Assembly: GCA_008828725.1 (NCBI GenBank)
Contig: MEHQ01003379.1
Location: 1-64,000, forward strand
Length of the DNA: 64,000 nt
Source: Saccharina japonica
Lineage: Eukaryota; Sar; Phaeophyceae; Laminariales; Laminariaceae
Direction: 5' to 3'
Position numbers and translations under genes: made by a program. Below are positions 29,773-40,884 of this stretch, piece after piece. The notes below the pieces were generated by a model, which made no database searches, was not told the origin of the DNA, and saw only the letters and a list, made by a program, of their open reading frames with translations. Numbering within the stretch: position 1 is the stretch's first letter; each line of letters opens with the position of its first letter.

Positions 29773-30324
29773 TTTTGGCCGCTGCGCAAAAGACAAAGTC
29801 ATGGAGAGGCCCATTGGGAAAAACAAATAAAAAACGAGTCGTACGTACTGAAAAATGTTGGGTCGAAATTTGGGACTTTTCCCGGATTTTTTGGGGAATT
29901 TGTTTGAGTTTTTTTTTAAATTTGTTTATTTTATTTAGACGATACCGACTTCAGTGTGGAGCATACATACCGGGGTATCGGCGCAACAGAGGGCAGGAAC
30001 GTTGGAAAGGGTGGTAAAATGGGATCAGGAGGCTTTCGCTAAGGCCTGGGTCTATCTGGCATCAAGTACCAGGGGGTGGCGAGAACGTTTTTTTTTTTCG
30101 TTTCCCCCATCCCGGTATGGCTGTTTTTTTTTCCGGCCGTCGGCCTATGCAGGGCAATGTGCGAACGGACACAAAAAAAGAAAGAAAAGTTTTCAACTTA
30201 ATAAAACGCCTAATATTTCAATAACATTATCGCCTAAGACATCGAACACGGTCAAGGGCCCGTGCAAACGTAAAATATGTTTCTACTTATGGGACAGAGG
30301 AAGTACATACTCTACCGAACAAAC
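29773..30324. other. Intergenic, no gene seen
   Basis: T- and A-rich runs with scattered frames. I recognise nothing. Confidence 0.4.
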
Positions 30325-30650
30325 CTACCTTTCAAGGTGTTATCCCGACAAAAAAACACAAAACAGTGTAGGTTTGTCCGTAGACGAAGTTACGGCGTCC
30401 GCAAACACAGTATACAACAGGAGAAAACGTGGTGTATTGGCGAAGATAATTCGGCATGTCTGAGTAGGGGATCTGGGCCAGAGTGGGACTCTACAGAGAC
30501 TATATACTCGTAGTGCAGTCAGACTTGCGTGGGGAAGTCGAGACGTACAGGCCAGCAAACCCACGCCGAACGCGAGCAAACCGGAGTTTCTTGCTGAGAA
30601 CGTGAGCAGACGTAATTAGGCCTCGTGGCAGGGTTGATCAACCGAGACAA
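30325..30650. repeat. Dispersed direct repeat, copy 2
   Basis: A diverged counterpart of 27935-28330 in the same orientation. Confidence 0.7.
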
Positions 30651-30689
30651 AAGTTTGTGCCTGTCTCTCCCACGTTTTGTTTTGTCAAG

Positions 30690-32065
30690 GTGGGGGGGAG
30701 GGGAGGGGGGCGTGCGGACGGGGGGGTGTGTACTTCATTTGTGCATCTGGCCGTTAGTCTAAATGACCATGACCTCGAATCCCTACAATGCGGGACGGAG
30801 CGCGTTGGGTTTGTCACCAACCTAGCAGAGCATTTGTCTTGCACCCAAGCGCGAGAAACCGCGATGAGCGGGTACATTGGGCGAGCTCGCATGAGGTGAG
30901 CTGCATCTGCTAAGAACCGCATCTGAGGCGGACTTGATTTGGACGACAGCTTCATATGAGTTAATTTAATTTGCTGGACGTGTGGCCACTTCCGGAGAAG
31001 CGCAATGGTTTTAACTATGTTAACTGCCTCGCGGACGGGTTACATTATTTAACACTACCGGTGAAACGACCATTCCATGTTCGGAACAACAGGTGTCGTC
31101 CACCCCGCACAAATGATCTACTCGACCGCCAGCTTTTGGTGACCCGCCAAAAAAAGAATAAAAAATAATAACTGGCACCCTGGTTGTCTAGTTTCCACAG
31201 CAGCGAGTAGCGTCTGTTTTTACAGCGTCGTGTAGCATACCAACGCGCTAACCCAAACCTTCTATAATTATAAGTTATATTTATTAGAGGGCGGCGCGGG
31301 GGGGGGCGGATTGTACTCTATGTTGTGCCTTGCCGATTATGTCATTATGACCCTTATAGACCCTCGACATCCCTACAATGCCGGGGACGTGAAGCGCGTT
31401 GGCGTTTCTTCCACAACCAGGCAGACCATTGCTTGCACCAAGCGCGAAACCCGTTGAGTATTGGTGAGTCGCATGAGACGGGTGAGCTGCATCCTGCTAA
31501 GAACCGCCTCTGAGGCGTGACCTTGCATAATGGACGAGCAGTTCAATGAGGTTTAATTTAAGTTCTTAGGTGTGGGCCACCTTCTCGGAGACAGCAATGG
31601 GTTTTACTATCTGTAACTGCCTCTGCGGGACGCCCTTATTACCATCATTTACACATCACGTTGAAACGGGACCATTCCCACTTTGTTGCCCGGACAACTA
31701 AAGTGTTCTCCCACCCGACACAATTATGATTCTACTCCGACAGCGCCAGCTTTGCTGACCGCTCAAAAACAAATTAACAACAAAAACGGTACACCTCTGG
31801 GTTTGTTCTAGCTGTCACGCAGCGAGTAGCGTGTTTTACGGCCGTTCTGATTGGCAACCGAGTTCAATCCCACCTATTAATAGTGATCTATTTTATAGGC
31901 GCGGGGGGGGGCGGGGGGGGGGTGTACTCATGTTGTGCACGGCCGTAGTCATATGACCATAGACCCTCGCATCCCTACAATGCCGGGACGGAGCGCGTTG
32001 GGTTTTCACCAACCAGGCAGACATTGCTTGCACCAAGCGCGAAACGCCGGGGGGGTAGAGATACA
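30690..32065. repeat. Tandem repeat, ~600-bp unit, 2.3 copies
   Basis: A G-run (GGGGGGG) starts each unit, followed by ATCCCTACAATG.CGGGACG, GCACCAAGCGCGAAAC, GAGCTGCATC, CTAAGAACCGC and GCCAGCTTTGGTGACC. Units begin near 30690, 31290 and 31900. They differ by very many single-base indels rather than substitutions. Confidence 0.85.
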
Positions 32066-32324
32066 GGTAGCCGGGGTTCCTTTTATTTTGGGACACCCTT
32101 TTCTTTCACCTGACGACGTCATGCGCTTTGTACATATCCCGTATGGAAAGGTAAGATTTCGTCGGCAATTTGTCGAGAAACCCCCTGGGATGTTACGCTC
32201 CTACTCTTGTCAGAACTCGCGAATGAAACATGCCTACGTAGCTGATGGTATGACACGAGGGGAGTATTTTACTCTTCTAGAGAAAAATTTACCGCGTCCT
32301 GATACCATGTTATCGCCCTTTTAC

Positions 32325-32439
32325 GGGGGACTATAGTAAACACTAGTAACTAAGACCAAATCTTGTGAGTAAAAATAGGCAAATGTATAGATTTGTGTGT
32401 GTACCGTAGGTCCTATTTACTAGTGTTTACTATGGTCCC
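32325..32439. mobile_element. MITE family B copy
   Basis: GGGGGACTATAGTAAACACT at the left; TCCTATTTACTAGTGTTTAC then TATGGTCCC at the right. Confidence 0.8.
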
Positions 32440-32876
32440 ACGTAACAGTGCTGATATAAGGTATGCTGGTATGAGATACCAGCATGGTAGCGGAGGCATT
32501 CTAGAATGGCCATAGGAGTGGTCATACCGCCGTGTGATCTCCATCTACCATCTATCTACAGTAAGGCTATATGACTAGTTAACGGGGGGGGTTCGCAAGG
32601 TTAATGGGATGCATTGAAACGTATACTCGAAGACGCTACTCGGGGTATGCATGTAAACAAAATACATCAGGCCTGAATTAATAATACTGCTGCTGTGCTC
32701 GTGGCGATGCGGAGAAGCAATTAATGTCCCATAACACGAAAGGTGGAAGTTTGGGTTAAACAAAACTTCGAACGTCCCTGATGCCTGGTACAGCACAGGA
32801 TTAAAAACACGCCAGCTGCGAGTTCGACCGATTGGTTAAAAAAAAGTCGATATAAGCTACGCGGTACACTATGACG
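32440..32876. other. Intergenic, no gene seen
   Basis: Contains a short palindrome GCTGGTATGAGATACCAGC at 32466-32484. No coding evidence. Confidence 0.4.
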
Positions 32877-33167
32877 GAGGGCCATAAAAATCAGAACCTA
32901 CGAATGGACTCAAAAACCATGTGTCCCCCTACAGTACAGGAGACCTGATAAGAAACAGGCTAATAAGAAACCCAGGCTGAGATTTGGAGGAAAATAAGAA
33001 ATTCGGGAGTCGTTATCTTGAAATTAGTGTAGAAAACACCCTCTCTCGAATAAGAAATCCAGCCTGGACCATATTTCCTGTTTCTTATTAGGTGTCCTGT
33101 ACTATCATACTGTATGTGTCCACCCGTATTCATATACACTACGTTTGGTTCTGATTAGTATGTTCCC
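32877..33167. mobile_element. MITE family A copy containing a nested MITE
   Basis: Outer ends GAGGGCCATAAAAATCAGAACC and GGTTCTGATTAGTATGTTCCC, separated by ~290 bp because another element (32933-33104) sits inside. Confidence 0.6.
32933..33104. mobile_element. Nested MITE family E
   Basis: About 170 bp with 27-bp inverted ends differing at two positions: AGTACAGGAGACCTGATAAG against its reverse counterpart ending GGTGTCCTGTACT. The interior has two more AATAAGAAA motifs and ATCTTGAAATTAGTGTAG, which also appears near 52268 and 52440. Confidence 0.75.
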
Positions 33168-33610
33168 ACGTGTCAGTACTGTAGAAATACGTGATAGGTC
33201 GGCCTGTGACGCGTTCTACACTCCTCGTGCAGGACATATATACTACATACTGCTGTACTACATTACATACATACTAATGTACGATAGCCGGTCGTCCCGA
33301 CGGTCTACGATAGTGGCACCCTTGCATGCTTCTACGAGTTGATTTACGGGGTTCGAACCTCACGTGGGTCGGACTTTTGAGTTTATTTGCAAAAGTGAAT
33401 AAAAAACGGAATCAACTGCTGAGAGCGCCTATTAATACATACCTGGTATAAGCGTGGGTCGTAGGCACACTTCGATGCGAGTTGACGAGGGAAGAAAGAG
33501 CTGAAGTCTTCTCGTGATGAAAATGCAAGGCACGAACCCGTAGTGGGGGAGGAGGGAGAAACGCCTACTTTGTGGACCAGATCTGAGTTACGACTATTAA
33601 TATTAACCCC
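33168..33610. other. Intergenic, no gene seen
   Basis: Contains GGGGTTCGAACCTC at 33350, a self-complementary B-box-like motif without other tRNA features. Confidence 0.35.
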
Positions 33611-33707
33611 TTAACCCTTCTAGGACTGGAGTCCCGTTTTGGGGATAAATGACTTAGAATTAGAGTGGTTTGTCCCCAAAACGGGACTGCAGTCCTAAAA
33701 GGGTTAA
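33611..33707. mobile_element. piggyBac-like MITE flanked by TTAA
   Basis: 97 bp including TTAA on each side. Terminal inverted repeats of 30 bp differ at two positions (CCCTTCTAGGACTGGAGTCC left; its reverse-complement partner ends GGACTGCAGTCCTAAAAGGG). TTAA target sites and CCC-starting ends are hallmarks of the piggyBac superfamily. There is no coding sequence, so any mobility would depend on a transposase elsewhere. Confidence 0.75.
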
Positions 33708-33950
33708 GAACTGGTCCCACAAATTTGGTGACAACCTACTTGGAATTAGTGTATTATGTATTATCTATTTTTTCAGTTCTGTATGGGTTAATATAGGAAG
33801 AAGAGAGAAACGACGGGCGAAGACAATAGATGGGATACTCGTACTCGTAGGGAAAAAAACAACAAAACAAAGCGTACTCTTATAATACGTACGTCGTGGA
33901 CATATATTCCGATACGTCGGTGACCCCCCTGCTGGGTACTATTACGGGAG

Positions 33951-34075
33951 GGGACCATAGTAAATACGAGTAAATAGAACCTACGGTAGACACACATCTA
34001 TATATTTACCTATTTTTACTATAATAACATAATAACAATATTTGGCCCTATTTATTATGGTCCTATGGTCCCCCG
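33951..34075. mobile_element. MITE family B copy
   Basis: GGGGACCATAGTAAATACGAG at the left, ATTTATTATGGTCC then TATGGTCCCC at the right. Confidence 0.75.
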
Positions 34076-34079
34076 CATT

Positions 34080-34361
34080 ACGAGTAATGCCAGGGTCAAC
34101 AGCGGTGATTTTCCAGGGGCGATTTCGGCGATTTCGGACATATTATACGTGTTCTCGTACCCGGTACGTTGGCATGTTCCTTGCTTTTTTATGCCCATTC
34201 ATTTGGGTTTATTTGGTCTTGTTTTTTCCCCTGCGTCTCACAGTCTGTGACCACAGAGCACAGAGTTTTATCTCTCTACGAGGATGAAGGGATCGGGACA
34301 GGCACTGGGCGTACTGATGAAGTTGGCTAGAAATAACGAGTCTAATTTGAAGGCAATACAC
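34080..34361 (+). other. Fragment with a conserved intron-like junction, repeated at 51395-51545
   Basis: GTGTTCTCGTACCC.GTA.GTTG…, a T-rich run, then CTCACAGTCTGTGACCACA occurs at both places. It reads like exon|GT…AG|exon, and at 34125-34361 joining in phase 0 keeps a frame open to a stop at 34331. At 51500 the frame stops at once. The product is not recognised. The first part (GCCAGGGTCAAC) is also found in the OTU-gene intron at 7085-7120 on the other strand. Confidence 0.3.
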
Positions 34362-34511
34362 ACACATACATGCATCCCATTCTGAATATGCCATATGGAG
34401 CCAAACTTTCCCTACTTTTTTTTCAAATAACACAAGAATAACACGCTCTGTTTTTTTCGTTTATTATTCAATTTTTCATGTGCTTCATTCTCATTTTTTG
34501 GTTTTGCTCAC

Positions 34512-36112
34512 CTCGGCATGGCCGGAGTGCTTAGCGCACACCGACACACGACAGCATGCACATGTTCTGGGCGGACTCCGCCAGTCGAGAATTTCACCTG
34601 CAACGTAAGCGCGGCGGAAGCGACACAACAAGCGTGGGGGGTGTGCGAGCGGGGTTTGCTCGCGATGAAAATGTTTGCGGACGTACGAACAGCCAAGCCT
34701 TACTCGTATTATACACAGCGTTAAACGTGGTGCGAGTTTATACGTACGTACAAAGCAAGCGTATTTTTTTTTTGTGAATCGTAAATACGTATGTATATAT
34801 GATACGTACATATGATACATACCTGGTATTGATTTAGAGGTCAGAGGAGCGCAAGCAACTTTTCGAAGCGCAACGGGAGAGCAGGAACATTATCACAAGA
34901 GAGGACCAATGGATTAATGCCCCCCGTACGAAATAAGACGGCGAGCACTTGCTTTATACGTATATCATACGTATAGAGCGCAAACAACGGGCTGCCGAAT
35001 GCATCCATTCCTGTATCATATAGCTTCCTGAGGCAACGCCTTTCGAGCCGCAACGCGCCATCTATCTATAGATCTATAGTGTACCTGGTACGTCTATACC
35101 TACATACCTGCTAGTAAGGTAAAATGTTACGACGTACGTACAGCAGTAGTTTTTTTTTATACGTACGTACGGTATATACGTACGTAAGAACGTTTATGTT
35201 GTTGTGAACCTCGGTAAAAGAGCGACGGGCCTTCGAGTTCGCGCGAACAGACAAGGATCGGCAAATGCGGGGAATCAGCCGGCGCATGGCGCATAAATTC
35301 AACGTCCATTCCTGCTCGTTGTGATGCCGAAAAATACGAAGTCGAGACATTTCCAACCGAGCATGTGTCGGTAGAACCCAAAACCCGTAAAATCACGTAC
35401 AGTAGCTGCACGTACGAGGTACGAGTACGAGTATCATAGGGTCGAGAAAACTGATGCTTTTGGTCGTGAATCATACTGGTTTTAAGGCAGAAGAATGCGT
35501 GCACGCCGCGACGCCTATCTTAGCGAGAGCACAGACAGGAAGAAGAGCATCAATCCGAGAGATACTCTACGATGACTCACGAAAACGGCGTGGCACGGAC
35601 AAGCGCAGAATGTCGAAGGCTTGAAATTGAACCGCGCATACATGTCATACACTCGTTCCTGCTTAGAGAGCCAAAGCCCTTTTTTCGTCGAATCGCGCGA
35701 GCGCTCGGGGAACGAAAGACTAGAGCGAACCACAGGCGGATAAAACCACAGAAATACTTGCGAATTTCCTCTATCTAAAGCACACAAGAGAGCGCAGTTC
35801 TGAGAAAGGCACGGCTCAACTCGTTTCTCGCCTAGAGACAGGCAGACGCGGCCAACTCTGCCGACCGCCTCGCGCCCCCGTCACATGTAAAGTGTCGCGT
35901 GCGTTTATCGCCAAACATACGGCCAGTTCGTTCGTCGGTCTGCGCGACGGCGATGATCTGTTTCGTTGTATATTCTGCTTACCGCAATCCACGCAAACGT
36001 TCCTGTTCCCTTTAGCGAGAGGTCTCTCCTTGCGATTAGTGAAGTCAACTTCGTCGCGCCAGAACTCGTGGTTCACCACCATCATCATTGTACGGCCGGC
36101 GTCGCTCTCCAT
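34512..36112 (-). pseudogene. Third, diverged paralogue of the zinc finger-OTU gene (5' part only)
   Basis: Minus strand. Exon 36112..35983 starts with ATG, includes VVNHEFWRD and the first CxxC (NVCVDCG) and ends in phase 1 at GCG|GTAAGC. Exon 34597..34512 starts in phase 1 after TTGCAG, encodes DWRSPPRTCACC and VCAKHSG, and ends GCCGAG|GTGAGC. Joined, it conserves CxxC-x12-CxxC-x4-CxxH, so protein and intron phase match the copy at 5014-6914 despite low DNA identity. A block at 35515-35787 matches intron DNA around 5660-5810. I find no DGNC or His exon further downstream, so the gene is truncated or continues in an unrecognised form. Confidence 0.6.
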
Positions 36113-37480
36113 CCTTTCCTCTCGAATGGTTCTGCAGTAGTACAGCGGTAGGCGTAGTGGTTGTGATGGTGCTTCTTTGACGTACTCGTGCTGTGCAGGA
36201 TGATACCCCGTGAATAATTTTGTGTGTTTCTTCTCTGGTTCCCACGAGTACTGTTGGTAAAAGCGCTTGGGTGGATTGTGTCCCTGGGCGCCTCTAGCTT
36301 GTTCCGTGGTGTTTCAGGTTGTGAGTTTGGTACTGTAAGTCTGCTGTGCAGGTTTTCGGTTTCGCCCACGACAACGCAACGTTGTCCTGTTTCGACGAAC
36401 GGAAACAAAAAATAGACGGTTTCAGTTTGTAACTGTCATATTAAATTTAGTACTGGAAAATGAAACCGACTAAACAACAGCTGAACAGATATTTGCGCAC
36501 CAAATCTGACCGGAAATATAAGACGCGTTTATTATCAATATCATAATTAAAACGGGTATTATATTTGCGGCCAAAGTGGTACCAGCAGGTACGTAAAGTA
36601 ACATTTGAGCAAGCGCCAGACAACCTCATACGTACCAGGTATGTATTGGGTACTCATTACACAGTAGGTACAGCAGCAGTAGACATAGTATAGACTACTG
36701 AAGTATCGGAGTTAATCATGTGCGTGCGTGCGCGGATACATCTGGTATACCCCAGTCCCAGGCATGCGTACTCGAACAATATAATAAGTTGTTGCAGTGA
36801 ACAAGCACTGCTGCACAGCAGTATTACTGCCCGGTATGCTCTCGTCGAAGACTCGCACAAACCAGGCTGGTTTTGCTGCGGCATGCGGCTGGTGTCAAGA
36901 CGCCGTGAAAATAGTGTGGCAGAGCGTTTGCATGGTTGGTGTGTTGCTGTTGTTGCGAGCTATTAATTTTGCTGCTTCCCTGCTGTTTGGTGGGCTGCCT
37001 TTCGTTTGCTATCATACATACGCGCACTCGCACTCTCTGCTGTTACTACTGTTTGTACTGACTGCAGTAGTATTGTTATTATTATTATCTTTGCCATCCG
37101 ACAATGCGCAGCATGTGAGCTTCAACATTGGTCACATTTTGTTTTGTTGGGAAAAGGCATTTTGAACCAACAACAAAAAGCCAACAAAGCCAACTACGGA
37201 CAAGATTAAAAATTAGTCGCGGCCACCGCCTAGGCGAGGCGAAAATTAACGAAGTATTGGTAGTGGTGTTCGGCCTCCGCGTGCACCGGAGAAAGGCTCG
37301 AGGATAATCCAGCGGTCCCCAACAAGACATAATGACTACGTACGTACTGACTGTCAGACTTGGACCAGACACCGCGATGTCCCAACTCGGTCCGTCGTAA
37401 AGCAGAGTAAAACATAGGGAAATGGTCATTTGGGGGGTATACCCCCAAATTACCATTTCCCTATAAATAGACACATTGGC
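36113..37480. other. Upstream region of the third paralogue, no gene called
   Basis: 36113-36420 aligns loosely with the 5' part of exon 1 and the flank of the left copy (GAAAACCTGCA.AG.C), but without a continuous frame. 36797-37165 has a plus frame with hydrophobic stretches rich in Leu codons over a CTGTTACTACTG-type repeat, which I do not trust as a gene. 37093-37135 repeats an OTU-intron motif. Confidence 0.35.
37395..37470. repeat. Short near-perfect palindrome
   Basis: TAGGGAAATGGTCATTTGGG, then GGTATACCCCCAAATTACCATTTCCCTA: a ~45-bp hairpin just before the inverted repeat unit. Confidence 0.7.
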
Positions 37481-37507
37481 TGACATCTTTGACGGCGGCA
37501 AAGTGTT

Positions 37508-37508
37508 G

Positions 37509-37602
<94 letters not shown>
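37508..37602. repeat. (CTA)n microsatellite
   Basis: About 31 CTA units. The inverted partner at 39607-39635 has only ~10 TAG units, so repeat length differs between the two arms. Confidence 0.95.
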
Positions 37603-37603
<1 letters not shown>

Positions 37604-37604
<1 letters not shown>

Positions 37605-38488
37605 TTTGCATCGCAACTCTTTTTGTGATTGGCCGGGTTGATGTATACACGCTGCAAGCTGTCGACAGTGTATTTACAGTGGCCAGGTTATTACGGTAGT
37701 TGCCGCACACGGCGGAAAAGTATGCCTGCCCCCCCCCGTTCTTCAGTCGGCTCTCGCTTGTCCTGATTGCCAGCGCCCGGTACACCTCTTGATCATCTAC
37801 CAGCCAGCTACAGCCTCACACATCAGCACAACCAAACTCTCAAGCTGCCATCACGTTGAACGTTCTACATCAGCGACCTGGTCTCATCTCGATCGGCAGC
37901 GAGTACGACGACGACTCGACAACAACATTCCTTCGTCAATCTGTCGAGATCTTCGGCGGACTTGCGTATCGCTTTGACTTTGGGCTACATGGCACCGCAT
38001 GACTCGCGATATATCCCTCCCTAGGGTGGATTTCCTAGGCGAGTTTCTTTCGAAACAAGTGTTATAATACTGGGTGAGACACGGAGCATCCCCTTGCAGG
38101 CCAGCCTATTAAGCATGTTCTGGGTGTTACTCACTTTGTTCGTGTATAATCAAGCGTAGGAGAAAATAAGCTTATTTATCCCCAGAGCCGTGATGGCATC
38201 TGCCCGGAAGGGCATCATCGTCCTTCCGTTCTTACAATTACCCCGAATACGAACGCCATCCAAGAAATACGAAAACGGACCAATTACCTATATTGAGGTA
38301 ATTACCGGCCTTCCAAGCCCATACTATTACACTAGCCCACCCTGATGAGCCGTATGTGCAGAACTTTGAGAAATTCGGGAAAATCCCAATTCCACGGACT
38401 AGAACTCGGGGCCAAGATGCGGCTCCTTAACACCCACTTCTACACCTCTGGATTGCTAGGTTAGGAAACCGGGAAAAATGCAAAGAAA
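37604..38488 (-). repeat. Repeat unit S, inverted copy
   Basis: The near-identical reverse complement of 38722-39606 (for example CACCTCTTGATCATCTACCA against its partner at 39410-39430), around a 230-bp loop. The unit contains an LTR-like block. Short frames such as NYRNNLATV are shared but not recognised as a domain. Confidence 0.92.
38060..38331 (-). repeat. Solo-LTR-like block, copy 1
   Basis: 272 bp, TG…CA ends when read on the minus strand (TGTAATAGTATGGGC…TATTATAACA). A diverged copy in the same orientation is at 50475-50744, beside the gypsy gag region. Flanks CTAG/CTTG could be an imperfect target duplication. Confidence 0.6.
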
Positions 38489-38721
38489 GGCAATCGAACG
38501 AAGACGAAGGTGCTGTGATGGAAGCCAACGTCGACAACCTCCCGCGAGCCGCCAACAAGCCGAGGGGGGGGGGGGGGGGGAGACCAGAAGGCAACAACAA
38601 CAACTAACCGGGGAATGGGCACTATCGACAGCCCCGTGAGGGGGTGCGAGTGCCTTGGTGAAAACTCCAGAACAGGGAGAAAACAAATAACAACACAGTC
38701 CTGTGCCACAGTATGAGTAGC
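38489..38721. repeat. Loop segment, also found at 40437-40665
   Basis: Shares TCGAACGA.G.C…AACGTCGACAACCTCCCGCG, a poly-G tract, GGGAATGGGCACTATCGACAGCC and CTGTGCCACAGTATGAGTAG with 40437-40665, the edge of the gypsy element. Confidence 0.85.
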
Positions 38722-39606
38722 CTTTCTTTGCATTTTTCCCGGTTTCCTAACCTAGCAATCCAGAGGTGTAGAAGTGGGTGTTGAGGAGCCGCATCTTGGC
38801 CCCGAGTTCTAGTCCGTGGAATTGGGATTTTCCCGAATTTCTCAAAGTTCTGCACATACGGCTCATCAGGGTGGGCTAGTGTAATAGTATGGGCTTGGAA
38901 GGCCGGTAATTACCTCAATATAGGTAATTGGTCCGTTTTCGTATTTCTTGGATGGCGTTCGTATTCGGGGTAATTGTAAGAACGGAAGGACGATGATGCC
39001 CTTCCGGGCAGATGCCATCACGGCTCTGGGGATAAATAAGCTTATTTTCTCCTACGCTTGATTATACACGAACAAAGTGAGTAACACCCAGAACATGCTT
39101 AATAGGCTGGCCTGCAAGGGGATGCTCCGTGTCTCACCCAGTATTATAACACTTGTTTCGAAAGAAACTCGCCTAGGAAATCCACCCTAGGGAGGGATAT
39201 ATCGCGAGTCATGCGGTGCCATGTAGCCCAAAGTCAAAGCGATACGCAAGTCCGCCGAAGATCTCGACAGATTGACGAAGGAATGTTGTTGTCGAGTCGT
39301 CGTCGTACTCGCTGCCGATCGAGATGAGACCAGGTCGCTGATGTAGAACGTTCAACGTGATGGCAGCTTGAGAGTTTGGTTGTGCTGATGTGTGAGGCTG
39401 TAGCTGGCTGGTAGATGATCAAGAGGTGTACCGGGCGCTGGCAATCAGGACAAGCGAGAGCCGACTGAAGAACGGGGGGGGGCAGGCATACTTTTCCGCC
39501 GTGTGCGGCAACTACCGTAATAACCTGGCCACTGTAAATACACTGTCGACAGCTTGCAGCGTGTATACATCAACCCGGCCAATCACAAAAAGAGTTGCGA
39601 TGCAAA
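38722..39606 (+). repeat. Repeat unit S, second copy
   Basis: The partner of 37604-38488, with the same LTR-like block in plus orientation. Confidence 0.92.
38880..39151 (+). repeat. Solo-LTR-like block, copy 2
   Basis: 272 bp, TGTAATAGTATGGGC at the start and GTATTATAACA at the end. Confidence 0.6.
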
Positions 39607-39636
39607 TAGTAGTAGTAGTAGTAGTAGTAGTAGTAG

Positions 39637-40437
39637 CCCGGTTTCCTAACCTAGCAATCCAGAGGTGTAGAAGTGGGTGTTAAGGAGCCGCATCTTGGCC
39701 CCGAGTTCTAGTCCGTGGAATTGGGATTTTCCCGAATTTCTCAAAGTTCTGCACATACGGCTCATCAGGGTGGGCTAGTGTAATAGTATGGGCTTGGAAG
39801 GCCGGTAATTACCTCAATATAGGTAATTGGTCCGTTTTCGTATTTCTTGGATGGCGTTCGTATTCGGGGTAATTGTAAGAACGGAAGGACGATGATGCCC
39901 TTCCGGGCAGATGCCATCACGGCTCTGGGGATAAATAAGCTTATTTTCTCCTACGCTTGATTATACACGAACAAAGTGAGTAACACCCAGAACATGCTTA
40001 ATAGGCTGGCCTGCAAGGGGATGCTCCGTGTCTCACCCAGTATTATAACACTTGTTTCGAAAGAAACTCGCCTAGGAAATCCACCCTAGGGAGGGATATA
40101 TCGCGAGTCATGCGGTGCCATGTAGCCCAAAGTCAAAGCGATACGCAAGTCCGCCGAAGATCTCGACAGATTGACGAAGGAATGTTGTTGTCGAGTCGTC
40201 GTCGTACTCGCTGCCGATCGAGATGAGACCAGGTCGCTGATGTAGAACGTTCAACGTGATGGCAGCTTGAGAGTTTGGTTGTGCTGATGTGTGAGGCTGT
40301 AGCTGGCTGGTAGATGATCAAGAGGTGTACCGGGCGCTGGCAATCAGGACAAGCGAGAGCCGACTGAAGAACGGGGGGGGGCAGGCATACTTTTCCGCCG
40401 TGTGCGGCAACTACCGTAATAACCTGGCCACTGTAAA
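39637..40437 (+). repeat. Repeat unit S, third copy
   Basis: A direct, almost base-perfect repeat of about 38733-39540, beginning CCCGGTTTCCTAACCTAGCA right after the (TAG)n tract. Confidence 0.93.
39779..40050 (+). repeat. Solo-LTR-like block, copy 3
   Basis: 272 bp, essentially identical to 38880-39151. Confidence 0.6.
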
Positions 40438-40884
40438 ACAATCGAACGACGTCCGAGGTGCTGGGATGGGATCCAACGTCGACAACCTCCCGCGGGCCGC
40501 CAACAAGCCGGGGGGGGGGGGGGGGACGAGGAGGCAACAACTAACACCGTACGGGGAATGGGCACTATCGACAGCCCCGTGAGGGGGTGCGAGTGCCTTG
40601 GTGAAAACTCCAGAACAGGGAGAAAACAAATAACAACACAGTCCTGTGCCACAGTATGAGTAGCCCTATTTCCCTGACCGCCCCCCCGGCTCTGGCGGGG
40701 GAAGGCGTCGGCAGGAGGAGAACATAAAGCAAACATCAAACCCAATACCGAACCCACACCGAAAGTGTAAGAAATCCCTAAGATGAGGCTTTAAAGAAAA
40801 GCCTCTCAGCCCAAAAACCCATAGAAACGGAAAACTACCGAGTGCGGCGGCGGCATGAAAGTCAGCTAACCCCGACCTTGCCTC

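Noticed and set aside
33345..33365. tRNA B box (GGGGTTCGAACCTC)
   Set aside because: The motif is self-complementary and no A box or anticodon arm is found on either strand.
37085..37657. 190-codon minus frame with poly-Ser
   Set aside because: The poly-Ser is the (CTA)n microsatellite read on the other strand. The remainder is repeat unit S.
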